This document shows, piece after piece, positions 25,369 through 34,640 of a DNA stretch of 64,000 nt. Origin of the DNA: Desulfuromonadaceae bacterium. GTDB lineage: Bacteria; Desulfobacterota; Desulfuromonadia; Desulfuromonadales; Desulfuromonadaceae. A program made the position numbers and the translations under genes. The notes below the pieces were generated by a model, which was not told the origin of the DNA, searched no databases, and was given only the letters and a program-made list of their open reading frames with translations. The stretch lies in contig JAFGXV010000062.1 in the NCBI GenBank assembly GCA_016936455.1, positions 1-64,000 on the forward strand. The letters are read 5' to 3'. Every line of letters starts with the position of its first letter. Within the stretch, counting starts at the first letter, position 1.

Positions 25369-25863
25369 ATGACCACCTTGGTACCTCCTGCTGCCCCCGA
25401 ACCACCTCGCTCACCTGTTGATCTCAGCGGTGAAGCGGACTGGACACCCTTCGATGCGCCCGCACTGGTCGGAGCATCGCTGCGCTTTGTCTCCGGCGAA
25501 CCGACCGGCAACCGTTACCGCATCCGCTACTATGTCAACCCGGCCCATGAACTGCGTGCCCGCGTCTGGTTCGGCCCGGAAACTGAAGGCCCGCCCGGCC
25601 ATGCCCACGGCGGTTCCATGGCGGCCGTCATGGACGAGGTGCTGGGGCTGGCCGCCTGGACGGCGGGCTATGGCATCGTCGTCGGCAATCTCAATGTCAG
25701 CTTCCGTACCCTGCTGCCCCTGGAGCAGGTAGTGACGGTGGAAAGCACCATCGTTTCGGCTCAGGGCCGCAAGGTGGTGGTTCAAGGACGAATCCGCAAC
25801 GGGGACACGGTGTATGTCGAAGCCGAATGCCTGTGCATCACCCTTCCGGAGAAAAAAGAGTAA
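25369..25863 (+). CDS. PaaI-family hotdog-fold thioesterase
   Basis: The 164-residue product is a hotdog-fold protein. The segment HAHGGSMAAVMDEVLGLAAW contains the conserved HGG and Asp/Glu of acyl-CoA thioesterase families, placed on the central helix. The ATG at 25369 follows an AAAGGA site about 9 bases upstream. Substrate acyl-CoA is unknown. A bidirectional hairpin ends the gene. The neighbours do not suggest a pathway. Confidence 0.85.
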   Translation: MTTLVPPAAPEPPRSPVDLSGEADWTPFDAPALVGASLRFVSGEPTGNRYRIRYYVNPAHELRARVWFGPETEGPPGHAHGGSMAAVMDEVLGLAAWTAGYGIVVGNLNVSFRTLLPLEQVVTVESTIVSAQGRKVVVQGRIRNGDTVYVEAECLCITLPEKKE

Positions 25864-25893
25864 CACCGGCGTCATAGATCACGTTCGAAATAA

Positions 25894-25929
25894 AAGAAGA
25901 GGGGGAACCTTACGGCGCCCCCTCTTCTT
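25894..25929. terminator. Bidirectional terminator between thioesterase and fsa
   Basis: AAGAAGAGGGGG/CCCCCTCTTCTT is a 12-bp perfect stem with a 12-base loop. It lies between convergent genes, 30 bp past the thioesterase stop and 24 bp past the leftward fsa stop. On the - strand it runs into TTATTTCG, so it fits fsa best, but it could serve both. Confidence 0.8.
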
Positions 25930-25953
25930 GATTCCAGCCCATGTGGCCGTTTC

Positions 25954-26598
25954 TCAGGCCTTGGTTTTTTCCCAGTCGGCAAGGAATTTCTCAATGCCGA
26001 TATCCGTCAGCGGATGCTTGGCCAGCTGTTTGATCACCGAAAACGGAATGGTGCAGATATCCGCCGCCATCAGGGCCGAGTTGAGCACGTGCAACGGATG
26101 GCGGATCGACGCCACGATGATCTTGGTAGCGTAGCCGTAATTGTCAAAAATCGTCCGGATCTGCTCGACGCCTTCCAGACCATCGTGGGCCACATCGTCG
26201 AGACGGCCGACAAAGGGCGAAACATAGGTCGCCCCGGCCTTGGCCGCCAGCAACGCCTGCAGCGGCGAAAAGATCAGGGTGACATTGGTGCGGATGCCTT
26301 CGCTGCTGAACACGCGCACCGCCTTGAGTCCTTCCTCGGTCATCGGCACCTTGATGACGATGTTGGGATGAATCTTTGCCAGTTCGCGGCCCTCGGCCAC
26401 CATGCCCGGGGCATCCAGGGCAATCACCTCGGCAGAGATGGGACCGTCGACAATCTGGGTAATTTCCGTGATGACTTCCCTGAAGTCGCGGCCGCTCTTG
26501 GCAATCAGTGACGGATTGGTCGTCACGCCATCCACCAGGCCCAGTTCGTTGGCCTGACGGATATCCTCAACAATGGCCGTATCGATAAAAAATTCCAT
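25954..26598 (-). CDS. fsa: Fructose-6-phosphate aldolase/short transaldolase
   Basis: The 214-residue enzyme matches the TalC/FSA/MipB subfamily length. It shows FFIDTA at the N terminus, [14 protein letters not shown], the Schiff-base Lys in [12 protein letters not shown] (about residue 83) and [11 protein letters not shown]. The family includes both fructose-6-phosphate aldolases and small transaldolases, so the exact reaction cannot be fixed from sequence. The ATG follows AAGGAGGAGAAC, an excellent ribosome site. It likely serves the non-oxidative pentose phosphate pathway in an organism without a long transaldolase. It is downstream of the PP0621-like gene on the same strand. Confidence 0.9.
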   Translation of the reverse strand: MEFFIDTAIVEDIRQANELGLVDGVTTNPSLIAKSGRDFREVITEITQIVDGPISAEVIALDAPGMVAEGRELAKIHPNIVIKVPMTEEGLKAVRVFSSEGIRTNVTLIFSPLQALLAAKAGATYVSPFVGRLDDVAHDGLEGVEQIRTIFDNYGYATKIIVASIRHPLHVLNSALMAADICTIPFSVIKQLAKHPLTDIGIEKFLADWEKTKA

Positions 26599-26629
26599 GT
26601 TCTCCTCCTTTTAAGGCGCAGCGGAAAAA

Positions 26630-26875
26630 TCATTTCCCCGCTTTTTTGAAGTCTCGTAAACAGTCCCGGCTACAGAAATAATGGCGCTGACCCCGGATTT
26701 TCTTCGTCAGCGCATCGCTCTGCGGCACATAGGTTCCACACTGGCTGCAGGGCACCATGCGATCCGGCTCCTTGCTGGCCGCCGAAGAGCCGCCGCCGAA
26801 CAGACGCAAAACCGCGTTCAGGGCGGTATAAAACAGAAAAAACAGCAGAATCAGTAAAACCAGCCGCACCAGCAT
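26630..26875 (-). CDS. PP0621-family small zinc-finger membrane protein
   Basis: The 81-residue protein begins with a hydrophobic segment (about 2-24), then a polar linker, then a zinc-binding-like motif CSQCGTYVP...FCSRDC with CxxC and a CxxxC pair. This matches the PP0621 family, which has no assigned function. It sits 32 bp upstream of fsa in the same direction, and possibly they form an operon. The start is the first ATG after a purine-rich site. Confidence 0.8.
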   Translation of the reverse strand: MLVRLVLLILLFFLFYTALNAVLRLFGGGSSAASKEPDRMVPCSQCGTYVPQSDALTKKIRGQRHYFCSRDCLRDFKKAGK

Positions 26876-26954
26876 GATCGATCACACTCCTTTTTGTCCA
26901 TCCGAATCGTGCCCTGGTCTTCCCCATCATGAGCGGCTGCAACCACTCCGCTCG

Positions 26955-27443
26955 TTACCACTGCGATTGCAGTCGGCGCACCCAGGGCGTATCAGGCAGC
27001 TCCACCAGCAGCTCGCTCAGGGCACGACCCAGCCGCGGATAAATAAGCTGCGGCGCCAGATCGCACAGGGGTTGCAACACAAAGCGCCGCTGGTGCATTC
27101 GCGGATGGGGGACCTCCAGCTGCGGCAGCGCCAGCTCAAGATCCGCATACAGCAGAAGGTCAAGGTCCAGCGTTCGCGCCCCCCAGCGTTGCTGCCGTTC
27201 GCGCCCGGCCAGCATTTCAACGCTCTGGCAGTGGGCCAGCAGGTCCAGCGGTGACAGGCGGGTGGTCACGGCCACGACGGCATTGTAGTAGTCGTCCTGC
27301 ACCGGGCCGCCGACCGGTTCGCTGGCATAGAGCGCGGAACTGGCCGTGACGCGCAGCGCCTGACCGGTGAGGGCAAAACGGGCCTGCCGCAAAAAAGCCA
27401 GCCGGTCTCCAAGATTGCTGCCCAGGCCGATGTAGGCGGTCAC
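26955..27443 (-). CDS. folK: 2-amino-4-hydroxy-6-hydroxymethyldihydropteridine pyrophosphokinase
   Basis: FolK transfers pyrophosphate from ATP to the pterin in folate synthesis. Visible motifs are YIGLGSNLGDR at the start, YYNAVVAVTT, and the RxxRWGARTLDLDLLLY catalytic stretch followed by PHPRMHQRRFVLQPL. From the GTG at 27443 the protein is 162 residues, the usual size. An ATG at 27491 or upstream ones would add a polar leader with no good ribosome site. The start choice is uncertain. It is divergent from the VOC gene. Confidence 0.88.
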   Translation of the reverse strand: MTAYIGLGSNLGDRLAFLRQARFALTGQALRVTASSALYASEPVGGPVQDDYYNAVVAVTTRLSPLDLLAHCQSVEMLAGRERQQRWGARTLDLDLLLYADLELALPQLEVPHPRMHQRRFVLQPLCDLAPQLIYPRLGRALSELLVELPDTPWVRRLQSQW

Positions 27444-27549
27444 CCAAGCTGCAAGCTGCCCCCCGCGGCCAGAACTCTCAGCCATTTTCATCTGGCCGGC
27501 TGAAGCCGTCTCTGCTAAGGTTGCCGCCATCTTACTGAGGGAGTTCTGC

Positions 27550-27951
27550 ATGTCGTTTCTGTTGACCCTTGCCGTCGAAAACATCAACCGCAGCGAATAT
27601 TTCTACCGCCAGATCCTCGGCCTGTCCCTGGAGCGCCTGCCCGGACGAGACGCGGGTGGCGACAGTCTGCTGCTGCGGCAGGGCGACGCCGCGATCCTGC
27701 TGCGCGCCGCCGAGGTGCTGGAGGCGCGCCATCCGGTGGCCTTTCAGCACCTGTCCCGCCAGAACCGTGGCGTCGGCGTGTCCCTTGATTTCAGCGTCGC
27801 CGACCTCAAATCCATCCATCGCGCTCTGGAGCGTCACCAGCATACCATCCTGTACGAGCTGGAGGATGAAGAGCACGATTTTCGCGAACTCTGGTGCTAC
27901 GATCCGGACCACTATCTGATCATTCTCAGCCAGACTCAGACCCGTTCCTGA
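27550..27951 (+). CDS. VOC/glyoxalase-fold protein
   Basis: This 133-residue protein has the beta-alpha-beta-beta-beta repeats of the vicinal oxygen chelate superfamily, beginning FLLTLAVENINRSEYFYRQILGLSL and ending WCYDPDHYLIILSQ. A Glu-rich segment ELEDEEHDFREL lies before the last strand. The metal ligands cannot be placed with confidence, so the substrate is unknown. The start follows GAGGGAGTTCTGC. It is an isolated short gene between folK and pcnB. Confidence 0.8.
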   Translation: MSFLLTLAVENINRSEYFYRQILGLSLERLPGRDAGGDSLLLRQGDAAILLRAAEVLEARHPVAFQHLSRQNRGVGVSLDFSVADLKSIHRALERHQHTILYELEDEEHDFRELWCYDPDHYLIILSQTQTRS

Positions 27952-27988
27952 CGGCGGCAGCCACAGCCGGGCCGCAGGGGGTGCTTGG

Positions 27989-29239
27989 CTACGACGCCGG
28001 AGCGGGCTTGGGCCGCGGGGGGCGCCGCCGCGGACGCCGACGGCGTTTAGGGCGCTTAAGCCCGCCGCTGCCCTCAGGCTCCTCGCCCTTCACCGCCGCT
28101 TCCCAGCATTGCCATAATTCGGCAGGCTGACCGGAAGCCTCGCACCAGAGCCGGTAAAAATCAAACGATTGCACCGTGAACGGATGGCGCAAAAAGCGCT
28201 GCTCCCCCCGTCGGCCGCGACCGCGCTGAAAACGGAAAAACGCCACGAACAGCTCGCGGGCGAGATGACGCAACCCCGCTGCCATGCCGAAACGTTGACA
28301 GTGGCCGACAAGATAGCGGTTCGCGAGCTTGTGGACCTCCGCCACATTCAGGTCATCCGGACAGCCTTCGCAGGCCTCGCGAAACGGTACCAGATAGAGC
28401 GCCGCCAACGCGACATGCTCCTCGATGGGCGTCCCGGCGGCGGTGCGCAGATCCAGCTGGCGCAGAAAGTTGAAGCTCTCGCGCTGCGACGTAAATTCGG
28501 GAAGCAGCCAGGGCAACAGCCCGACCTTTTCGGCCCGCTGCAGCACCTTGCCCGCCACCTTGTGGCGGAACAGCTCCATCAGCTCCTCGCGAATGCGCGC
28601 CGGCGGCACGGCCATCAGTCGCTCGGCATTGCGCACAATCGCCGGCGCAATCGTCTCGTCCATCTCGAAACCCAGGCGCGCGGAAAACTCGAGGGCTCGC
28701 AGCATCCGCACCGGGTCCTCGGCAAAGCGCTCATCCGCATCACCGATGACGCGAATGCGCCCCGCACGCAGATCGTCGAGGCCGCCGACATAGTCGATGA
28801 TGGAAAAATCCTCAATGTTGTAAAACAGAGCGTTGATGGTGAAATCACGGCGGAAAGCATCCTGTTGCGGGGTGCCGAACACGTTTTCGCTGAAGAACGG
28901 ATCGTCCTGCGGACATTCGTCCGCCTCGGGCTTGCGCCGAAAGGTCGCCACCTCGACCCGCTCATCGCGGCCGAACAGGATGTGAGCCAGACGGAAGCGC
29001 CGCCCAACCAGACGGCAGTTGCGAAACAGCTTGCGCACCTGATCCGGTGTCGCATTGGTCCCGACATCGAAATCCTTGGGATGGCGGCCCAGCAGCAGGT
29101 CGCGCACGCCGCCGCCGACCAGATAGGCGGTGTAGCCATGCTGGCGCAGGCGATAGAGGACTTTCAGGCTATTCTCGTCAATCAGCTGGCGGGACAGTTC
29201 GTGTTGCTCGCGCGGAAGAATAAACGGCTCATCAGACAT
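27989..29239 (-). CDS. pcnB: Poly(A) polymerase I
   Basis: The 416-residue protein is a class II nucleotidyltransferase. It shows LVGGGVRDLLLGRHPKDFDVGT (catalytic Gly-Gly and Asp pair) and RRDFTINALFYN, followed by DDLRAGRIRVIGD and the RMLRALEFSARLGF region typical of PcnB/CCA enzymes. A highly basic tail (PKRRRRPRRRPPRPKP, last 25 residues) is the kind found in poly(A) polymerases rather than CCA enzymes. It would add 3-prime A tails to RNAs to promote decay. A tRNA nucleotidyltransferase role is the alternative. Confidence 0.88.
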   Translation of the reverse strand: MSDEPFILPREQHELSRQLIDENSLKVLYRLRQHGYTAYLVGGGVRDLLLGRHPKDFDVGTNATPDQVRKLFRNCRLVGRRFRLAHILFGRDERVEVATFRRKPEADECPQDDPFFSENVFGTPQQDAFRRDFTINALFYNIEDFSIIDYVGGLDDLRAGRIRVIGDADERFAEDPVRMLRALEFSARLGFEMDETIAPAIVRNAERLMAVPPARIREELMELFRHKVAGKVLQRAEKVGLLPWLLPEFTSQRESFNFLRQLDLRTAAGTPIEEHVALAALYLVPFREACEGCPDDLNVAEVHKLANRYLVGHCQRFGMAAGLRHLARELFVAFFRFQRGRGRRGEQRFLRHPFTVQSFDFYRLWCEASGQPAELWQCWEAAVKGEEPEGSGGLKRPKRRRRPRRRPPRPKPAPAS

Positions 29240-29429
29240 AGGATTCAGATCACTTTTTGCGGCACGCCACCCAACTGCGCCGAAGAGGAATGGAAATTCT
29301 GTCGGAAACTTAGCAGATCATGGCCGCCTTGAAAAGAAGCAACGCTCAGGTGTTGTTGAGTTTTTCCGTTGCGGCGGCTATAGTGCGCAGTAATTTCTCC
29401 AGCGCCCTGGCCCGGAAAGGACTCTGTAC

Positions 29430-30356
29430 ATGGCCCCGTCTTCCGCAATTCCCAACCTGCTCGTGGTTCTCGGGCCGACCGCTTCGGGCAAAACAGCACT
29501 GGCCGTCGAGGCCGCAAAACTGCTCAACGGCGAAATCATTTCCGCCGATTCGCGCCAGGTTTACCGCGGCATGGACCTGGGAACCGGCAAGGATCTGCAG
29601 GAATACGGCCACGTTCCCTACCACCTGATCGACATTGTCGATCCGGGCCATGAATTCAACCTCTTCGCGTTCCAGCACCATTTCGACAGCGCCTTTCACC
29701 AGATCCGACAGCGCGGATGCCTTCCCATTCTGTGCGGCGGCAGTGGACTGTATCTCGATGCCGTCCTGAGCGGTTATGTCCTGACTGAAGCCCCACCCGA
29801 TCCCGCACTGCGTGCCGAACTCGAACAGGAGAATCTCGACGTGCTGCGCCGCCGGCTGCTGGCTTTGCAACCACAGCAACACAACCGCACCGATCTGGAG
29901 GATCGCGAGCGCCTGATCCGGGCCATCGAAATCGCCCGCGCCCAGAACAGCGCGCCGCCACCCGCGCCACGTCCGGAACTGGTTCCGCTGATCTTCGGCA
30001 TCCACTGGCCACGTCCGCAACTGCGGCAGCGCATCGTCAAACGATTACGCCAGCGCCTGGATCAGGGCATGGTGGCCGAGGTCGAGCAATTACACACCCA
30101 GGGCGTCTCTTGGACAACACTGGAATTTTACGGCCTGGAATACCGCTTCATTGCCCAGTACCTGCAACAGCAGCTGAACTACAACGACATGGTGCAGAAG
30201 CTGGCCAGCGCCATCCAGCAATTTGCTAAACGCCAGGACACCTGGTTCCGCCGCATGGAACGCCAGGGAACCTGCATTCACTGGCTCGACGGCACTCAGC
30301 AGCCTCTGCAGCAGATGATGGCCCTCATCCGGCAGCAGCCCGGTGTCGACGGATAA
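29430..30356 (+). CDS. miaA: tRNA dimethylallyltransferase
   Basis: MiaA adds the dimethylallyl group to A37 of tRNAs reading UNN codons. The 308-residue protein starts with LVVLGPTASGKTALAVEA (P-loop) and continues with ADSRQVYRGMDLGTGK, LCGGSGLYLDAVLSGY and DLEDRERLIRAIEI. All are diagnostic, and the length is as expected. The last 14 bases overlap the frame of the downstream glycosyltransferase (GTG at 30343), suggesting translational coupling. The gene upstream (pcnB) is divergent. Confidence 0.96.
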   Translation: MAPSSAIPNLLVVLGPTASGKTALAVEAAKLLNGEIISADSRQVYRGMDLGTGKDLQEYGHVPYHLIDIVDPGHEFNLFAFQHHFDSAFHQIRQRGCLPILCGGSGLYLDAVLSGYVLTEAPPDPALRAELEQENLDVLRRRLLALQPQQHNRTDLEDRERLIRAIEIARAQNSAPPPAPRPELVPLIFGIHWPRPQLRQRIVKRLRQRLDQGMVAEVEQLHTQGVSWTTLEFYGLEYRFIAQYLQQQLNYNDMVQKLASAIQQFAKRQDTWFRRMERQGTCIHWLDGTQQPLQQMMALIRQQPGVDG

Positions 30357-32034
30357 AGCCACATCGCGCTATCTGCGCCGCCAGCACCCGGCAAGACCCT
30401 GGCAACTGGAGGGGCTGGTGTCGACCGCCCATGAGATGGTGGGAGCGATCGTCATTCCCGCTCTGGCCGAAGGCGCAGACCTACAGCGCACCCTTGAGTC
30501 CCTGGCCGCCTGCGACAGCGCTGCGAAGCTGCGTTTTCTGGTCACGGTGATCGTCAACAACCGTGAAGATGCCCCTCCCGGGCACCAGCGCCAGAACCAG
30601 CAGGATCTGGCCTGGCTGCGCCAGCTCAAAAACAACAGCCCGCTCCAGCTGAGCTGGATTGATGCCGCCAGCGAAGGGCTGACCCTGTCCCGGCGCCAGG
30701 GAGGCGTCGGTCTGGCGCGCAAAATCGCCTGTGACCTGCTGCTGCCGGTGCTGTCGTCCGACGCCCTGCTGGTCCATTTGGACGCCGACTGTCTGGTCGC
30801 TGCTGATTATCTTTGCGCCCTGTTTGACGCTTGGTCCGATCCGAGCTTTGACGCCGGCGTGATCGCCTATGCTCACCAGCCGGCAGCAACCCCTGCGCTT
30901 GAGAACGCCATCTGCCGATACGAACTCTACCTGCGCTGCCATATGGCTGGGCTACAGCTGGCGGGTTCTCCCTATGCCTATCACAGCATCGGCAGCACCA
31001 TGGTCAGCCGCTGTCGCAGCTATGTCGCTGCCGGCGGCATGCCCGTGCGCCAGGCCGGGGAGGATTTCTATTTCCTGCAGCAACTGGCGAAAACCACGAC
31101 GATCCGCCGCCTCTGCACCACCCGCGTCTACCCCTCCGCCCGCCTCTCCTGCCGCACCCCCTTTGGCACCGGCCAGTCTCTCCGGCGCGATCTTGACGCT
31201 GAACACACCATCGCTTTTCATCCTGTGGAGAGCTACGACCTGCTCGGCCAATGGCTCACATGCGTCCAGCAGCACCTCGATGAGGATGCTTCCATGCTGC
31301 TGACACACGCCAGGAAGTTGCACCCGAAGCTGGAACACTTTCTGCATCAGGAAAAATTTGCCGCCATCTGGCCGAATCTACAGCGCACCCATCAAGGCCG
31401 CGAACGGCGCTGGCGGGCCTTCCATGAATGGTTTGATGCATTAAAAACCTGGAAACTGATCCACTGTCTTGAACGGAAGCCGGCCCCTGGCCTGTCAGAA
31501 CATTCACAGGATCCTTGTGGCGGGCACACCGCAGACGTGATTTTTCCGACGCTGTTTGAACGGCTGAGTTTGACTTTTAATGGGAGCTTGTCACATGCCC
31601 TGGAGCAATTACGGCTGCTGCAGGACAGCACAACTCGCTCCCCTGCCTGCAATAAAGGACCTGACATGAGTTCGGATACCCCTCAACAACCGGCAGCGGA
31701 ACAGCGCTTGGCGCTACGCAGCGTGATCATCATCCAGAAAATCCGCTTGGACGATGGCAGACGAACCTTTTTTGGTTACTCGACCAATATCAGTTGCAGT
31801 GGTCTGTTTGTCTCGACTGTCAGTCCGGCAAACCCCGGCAGCCGCTTTCATCTGGAATTTACCCTGCCAACACCGCTGAATGAGATGGTTCGATGCGACT
31901 GTGAAGTCGTCTGGAACCGCCATTTTTCCGAAAACTCACCATTCGAGCCGGGAATGGGGTTGCGCTTTATCGATTTGGAGGAGGAGATACGGATAAGAAT
32001 CGACGACTGGATCAGGCAGGCAACAGCAGAGTGA
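30343..32034 (+). CDS. Family 2 glycosyltransferase fused to a C-terminal PilZ domain
   Basis: The 563-residue frame has a GT2 domain (about 30-290), with VIPALAEGADLQRTLES, the Asp triad HLDADC, and GEDFYFLQ acceptor-side residues. A less conserved middle part follows. A PilZ domain (about 455-560) has RLALR and NISCSG, a variant of the c-di-GMP motif in which Asp is Asn. The GTG at 30343 overlaps miaA; a second in-frame GTG at 30418 behind GGAGGGG is a credible alternative start. The PilZ part has its own ATG and ribosome site at 31666. A c-di-GMP-responsive glycan synthesis enzyme is the simplest view. Confidence 0.75.
   Translation: MSTDKATSRYLRRQHPARPWQLEGLVSTAHEMVGAIVIPALAEGADLQRTLESLAACDSAAKLRFLVTVIVNNREDAPPGHQRQNQQDLAWLRQLKNNSPLQLSWIDAASEGLTLSRRQGGVGLARKIACDLLLPVLSSDALLVHLDADCLVAADYLCALFDAWSDPSFDAGVIAYAHQPAATPALENAICRYELYLRCHMAGLQLAGSPYAYHSIGSTMVSRCRSYVAAGGMPVRQAGEDFYFLQQLAKTTTIRRLCTTRVYPSARLSCRTPFGTGQSLRRDLDAEHTIAFHPVESYDLLGQWLTCVQQHLDEDASMLLTHARKLHPKLEHFLHQEKFAAIWPNLQRTHQGRERRWRAFHEWFDALKTWKLIHCLERKPAPGLSEHSQDPCGGHTADVIFPTLFERLSLTFNGSLSHALEQLRLLQDSTTRSPACNKGPDMSSDTPQQPAAEQRLALRSVIIIQKIRLDDGRRTFFGYSTNISCSGLFVSTVSPANPGSRFHLEFTLPTPLNEMVRCDCEVVWNRHFSENSPFEPGMGLRFIDLEEEIRIRIDDWIRQATAE
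31654..31668 (+). promoter_or_regulatory. Internal ribosome site before the PilZ part
   Basis: AAAGGA, six bases and ATG occur in the same frame as the fusion at residue 442, just before the PilZ domain. This is as good as the sites of stand-alone genes here. It would allow a separate PilZ protein of about 122 residues as well as the full fusion. Confidence 0.5.
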
Positions 32035-32072
32035 TCGCCGGTCTGCCCTTCCGGCAATAAAGACCACAGCCG

Positions 32073-32390
32073 CTACAGTGCTTCCATCAGCGCTTCCCAG
32101 AAACGGCTCAGAGCAGCCTGAACGGTTTTACGGCACAGCCCGTCATCAAGATCGCTGTCCTGCGCACAGAGATAATCGCAGTAGCGCTTCTGAAGGTTTT
32201 CAAGTTGACCATCCAGCGCCTTGTCGCTGATGCCGGAACGAATCCACTCTACCGCGACCTCGCGCAGGGTTTCTCGCTCGCTTTCCATCAACTGCGTCAT
32301 GGCCGTCTCAATCAGATTCCAATCATCATCGGCTGCCATAGCCGCGGCTTCAAGCATATCCTTGAACGTCTGCCCACTGTTAAAAGCCAC
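32073..32390 (-). CDS. Small all-helical hypothetical protein
   Basis: The product has 105 residues and is predicted almost wholly helical, with acidic stretches (MAADDDWNLIETAM and AQDSDLDDGLC) and two Cys. A GTG start at 32390 lies behind an AGGAGG site with four bases of spacing, which strongly supports translation. It is convergent with the fusion gene and divergent from the M23 gene. No family is recognised. Confidence 0.6.
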   Translation of the reverse strand: MAFNSGQTFKDMLEAAAMAADDDWNLIETAMTQLMESERETLREVAVEWIRSGISDKALDGQLENLQKRYCDYLCAQDSDLDDGLCRKTVQAALSRFWEALMEAL

Positions 32391-32668
32391 TGCGCCTCCT
32401 GACGTGCGTCCTTTGTTTGTTCATATCCGACCTTGCAGCCGCACCATGTCAACCGGGTCTGAAGTATACTGCAAATTCTTCGATTGTCCAATTCCTCGCG
32501 TGACGTGACCGGGCGCGACAATTGCCGTTTCACATCGCAACCAGATTCTGGTAGCATTAATTTGCTTTATGGGCAACACCAGCATCCAACCAGCCGATAC
32601 TCAGCGTGGTGCGCCCCCCTGTTCGCTTGCCACCGCCAACGATTGACCCCCTGCCTGAGGATTCCGAC

Positions 32669-33976
32669 GTGAAAGCTATCCGTAAACTGCTGACACTGTT
32701 CATTTTTATCGCCATTGCCGGCACACTTTATCTCTATTTCCGCGACACCAGCGGCCCCGACATCCAACTGACACCGCAAGCTGGATTCCTGCGTCACGAC
32801 AGCCCGCTGCAACTGCAGTTGCAGGATCAGTCCAGCCAACTTAAAAGCGTCCAGGTCGTCCTCCACCAGGGAGAGCAACAGATCAGCCTGCTGAAAAAAG
32901 ACTATCCCGAGGGAACGACCGTCGCACTGGAGGATATTATTCTCGACCCGCTGTTGCAGGATGGACCACTAACCATCGAAATCCTCGCCCGCGACCGCGC
33001 TTACTACCACTTTGGCGAAGGCAACCAGAGCTCGGCCCTCTTTACCTTTACCCGCGACTGCCGCCCGCCCATGATCTCGGTTCTGTCCACGGCACACAAT
33101 CTGAATCAGGGTGGAGCCGGGCTGATTACCTATCGCCTGTCGGAACCGGTCACCCGCAGCGGTATCGAAATCGGCAACCACTTTTTTCCCGGCTTTCAGC
33201 AGTCTTCCGGCGACTATGTCTGCCTGTTCGCTTTTCCCTACGATGTTCCTGCAGACAGCGTTCCCCGGCTGGTGGCAACCGATGAAGCGGGCAACCGTGG
33301 CCTGGGAGGTTTTTACTATCATCTCAACCGCCGCGCCTTCCGCCGCGATCGGATTGGCATCAGTGATGGCTTTCTGAATACCAAAATGCCCCAGTTTCAG
33401 CACCTCTATCCCCAAGCCACCACGCCACTGGAGATTTTCCTCAAGGTCAACCGCGAACTAAGGCCCCAGAACCGGGCCCGTCTGCAGGAGATCGGGTTGC
33501 AGACGGCACCTTCCATCCGCTGGGACAGCAGCTTCTTGCGCCAGCCGAATGCGGCAAACCGCGCCCAATTCGGCGACGTGCGCAGCTACGAATATCAGGG
33601 TAAAAAAATTGATGAGCAGACCCATCTGGGCATTGATCTGGCCTCAACGGCGCAGGCTCCCGTACCGGCAAGCAATGAAGGGGCTGTGGTCTTTGCCGGC
33701 TTCATGGGCATCTACGGCAACTGCGTCATGCTCGACCACGGACTCGGCCTGCAAACTCTGTACGCCCATCTCAGCCGTATTGATGTTGCCATGGACGACC
33801 TGGTGCAACGCGGCCAGATCATCGGCACGACGGGCGCCACGGGCATGGCAGGTGGTGACCATCTCCATTTTGGCGTGATTATCTCCGGGGTTCCGGTCAA
33901 TCCCGTCGAGTGGTGGGACAGGAACTGGCTGCAGAACAACATTCTGAGCAAGCTGGACGAACTGAACCAGCGCTAG
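32669..33976 (+). CDS. M23-family metallopeptidase with N-terminal anchor
   Basis: This 435-residue protein has a hydrophobic N terminus (about 8-24) and a C-terminal peptidase_M23 domain. The zinc ligands appear as His319/Asp323 in THLGIDLA and His398-x-His400 in GDHLHFG. The middle part (about 40-290) is beta-rich and of unknown role. Enzymes of this family cut peptidoglycan cross-links or regulate amidases. The GTG at 32669 follows GAGG; upstream in-frame codons are Pro-rich and unlike a signal. It precedes dcd by 30 bp. Confidence 0.85.
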   Translation: MKAIRKLLTLFIFIAIAGTLYLYFRDTSGPDIQLTPQAGFLRHDSPLQLQLQDQSSQLKSVQVVLHQGEQQISLLKKDYPEGTTVALEDIILDPLLQDGPLTIEILARDRAYYHFGEGNQSSALFTFTRDCRPPMISVLSTAHNLNQGGAGLITYRLSEPVTRSGIEIGNHFFPGFQQSSGDYVCLFAFPYDVPADSVPRLVATDEAGNRGLGGFYYHLNRRAFRRDRIGISDGFLNTKMPQFQHLYPQATTPLEIFLKVNRELRPQNRARLQEIGLQTAPSIRWDSSFLRQPNAANRAQFGDVRSYEYQGKKIDEQTHLGIDLASTAQAPVPASNEGAVVFAGFMGIYGNCVMLDHGLGLQTLYAHLSRIDVAMDDLVQRGQIIGTTGATGMAGGDHLHFGVIISGVPVNPVEWWDRNWLQNNILSKLDELNQR

Positions 33977-34006
33977 CATTCAGATTCACAGACGAGGTGC
34001 CGGCAG

Positions 34007-34525
34007 ATGATTCTCTCTGGCAAGGAAATCCATGCCCGCCTGGGCAAAGACATCCGCATTGACCCGTTCAATCCGTCGCAGCTGAACCCAAACAGCTACA
34101 ACCTGCGCCTCCATCACGAGTTGCTGGTCTACACTGAACCGGTTCTCGACATGAAACAGCCGGTTGCCACGGGAAAAAAGATCATCCCGCCTGAAGGGCT
34201 GGTGTTGGAACAGGGCAGACTGTACCTCGGCCGCACCTGTGAGCACACGACCACCCATGGCCTGGTACCAATGCTGGAGGGCCGTTCCTCCATCGGACGG
34301 CTCGGACTGTTCGTTCACGTGACTGCCGGCTTCGGCGATGTCGGATTCAGTGGCTATTGGACGCTTGAGATGTTCTGCGTCCACCCTATCCGCATCTATC
34401 CACAGGTAGAAATCTGCCAGATTTTCTACCACACCATTGAGGGGGCGTACGAAAACTACGCCAGCGGCAAATACCAAAACAACCAGGGCATCCAACCCAG
34501 CCTGCTTTATCAGGACTTTAGATAA
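34007..34525 (+). CDS. dcd: dCTP deaminase
   Basis: Dcd converts dCTP to dUTP for thymidylate synthesis. The 172-residue protein shows the family motifs GRSSIGRLGLFVHVTAG, then FSGYWTLEM with the catalytic Glu, and NPNSYNLRL near the start. The length is in the range of the shorter Dcd proteins. It follows the peptidase gene by 30 bp, probably one transcript. Whether it also has dUTPase activity, as in some archaeal homologues, cannot be judged. Confidence 0.93.
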   Translation: MILSGKEIHARLGKDIRIDPFNPSQLNPNSYNLRLHHELLVYTEPVLDMKQPVATGKKIIPPEGLVLEQGRLYLGRTCEHTTTHGLVPMLEGRSSIGRLGLFVHVTAGFGDVGFSGYWTLEMFCVHPIRIYPQVEICQIFYHTIEGAYENYASGKYQNNQGIQPSLLYQDFR

Positions 34526-34538
34526 AAGATTTTTTTAA

Positions 34539-34566
34539 TTACACACTCGCCCTGATGCGTTATATT
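34539..34566 (+). promoter_or_regulatory. Sigma-70-like promoter for the GGDEF gene
   Basis: TTACAC (34539-34544), a 16-bp spacer and TATATT (34561-34566) form a fair promoter. It lies in an AT-rich stretch right after dcd, and the GGDEF gene starts about 75 bp downstream. Confidence 0.5.
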
Positions 34567-34640
34567 AAGTTTCTCGTTTGGAAGGCGGCCGAAAAACGTC
34601 CATTCGTCCGTTTTGAAATGCTCCGACGGTAAGGAACGCC

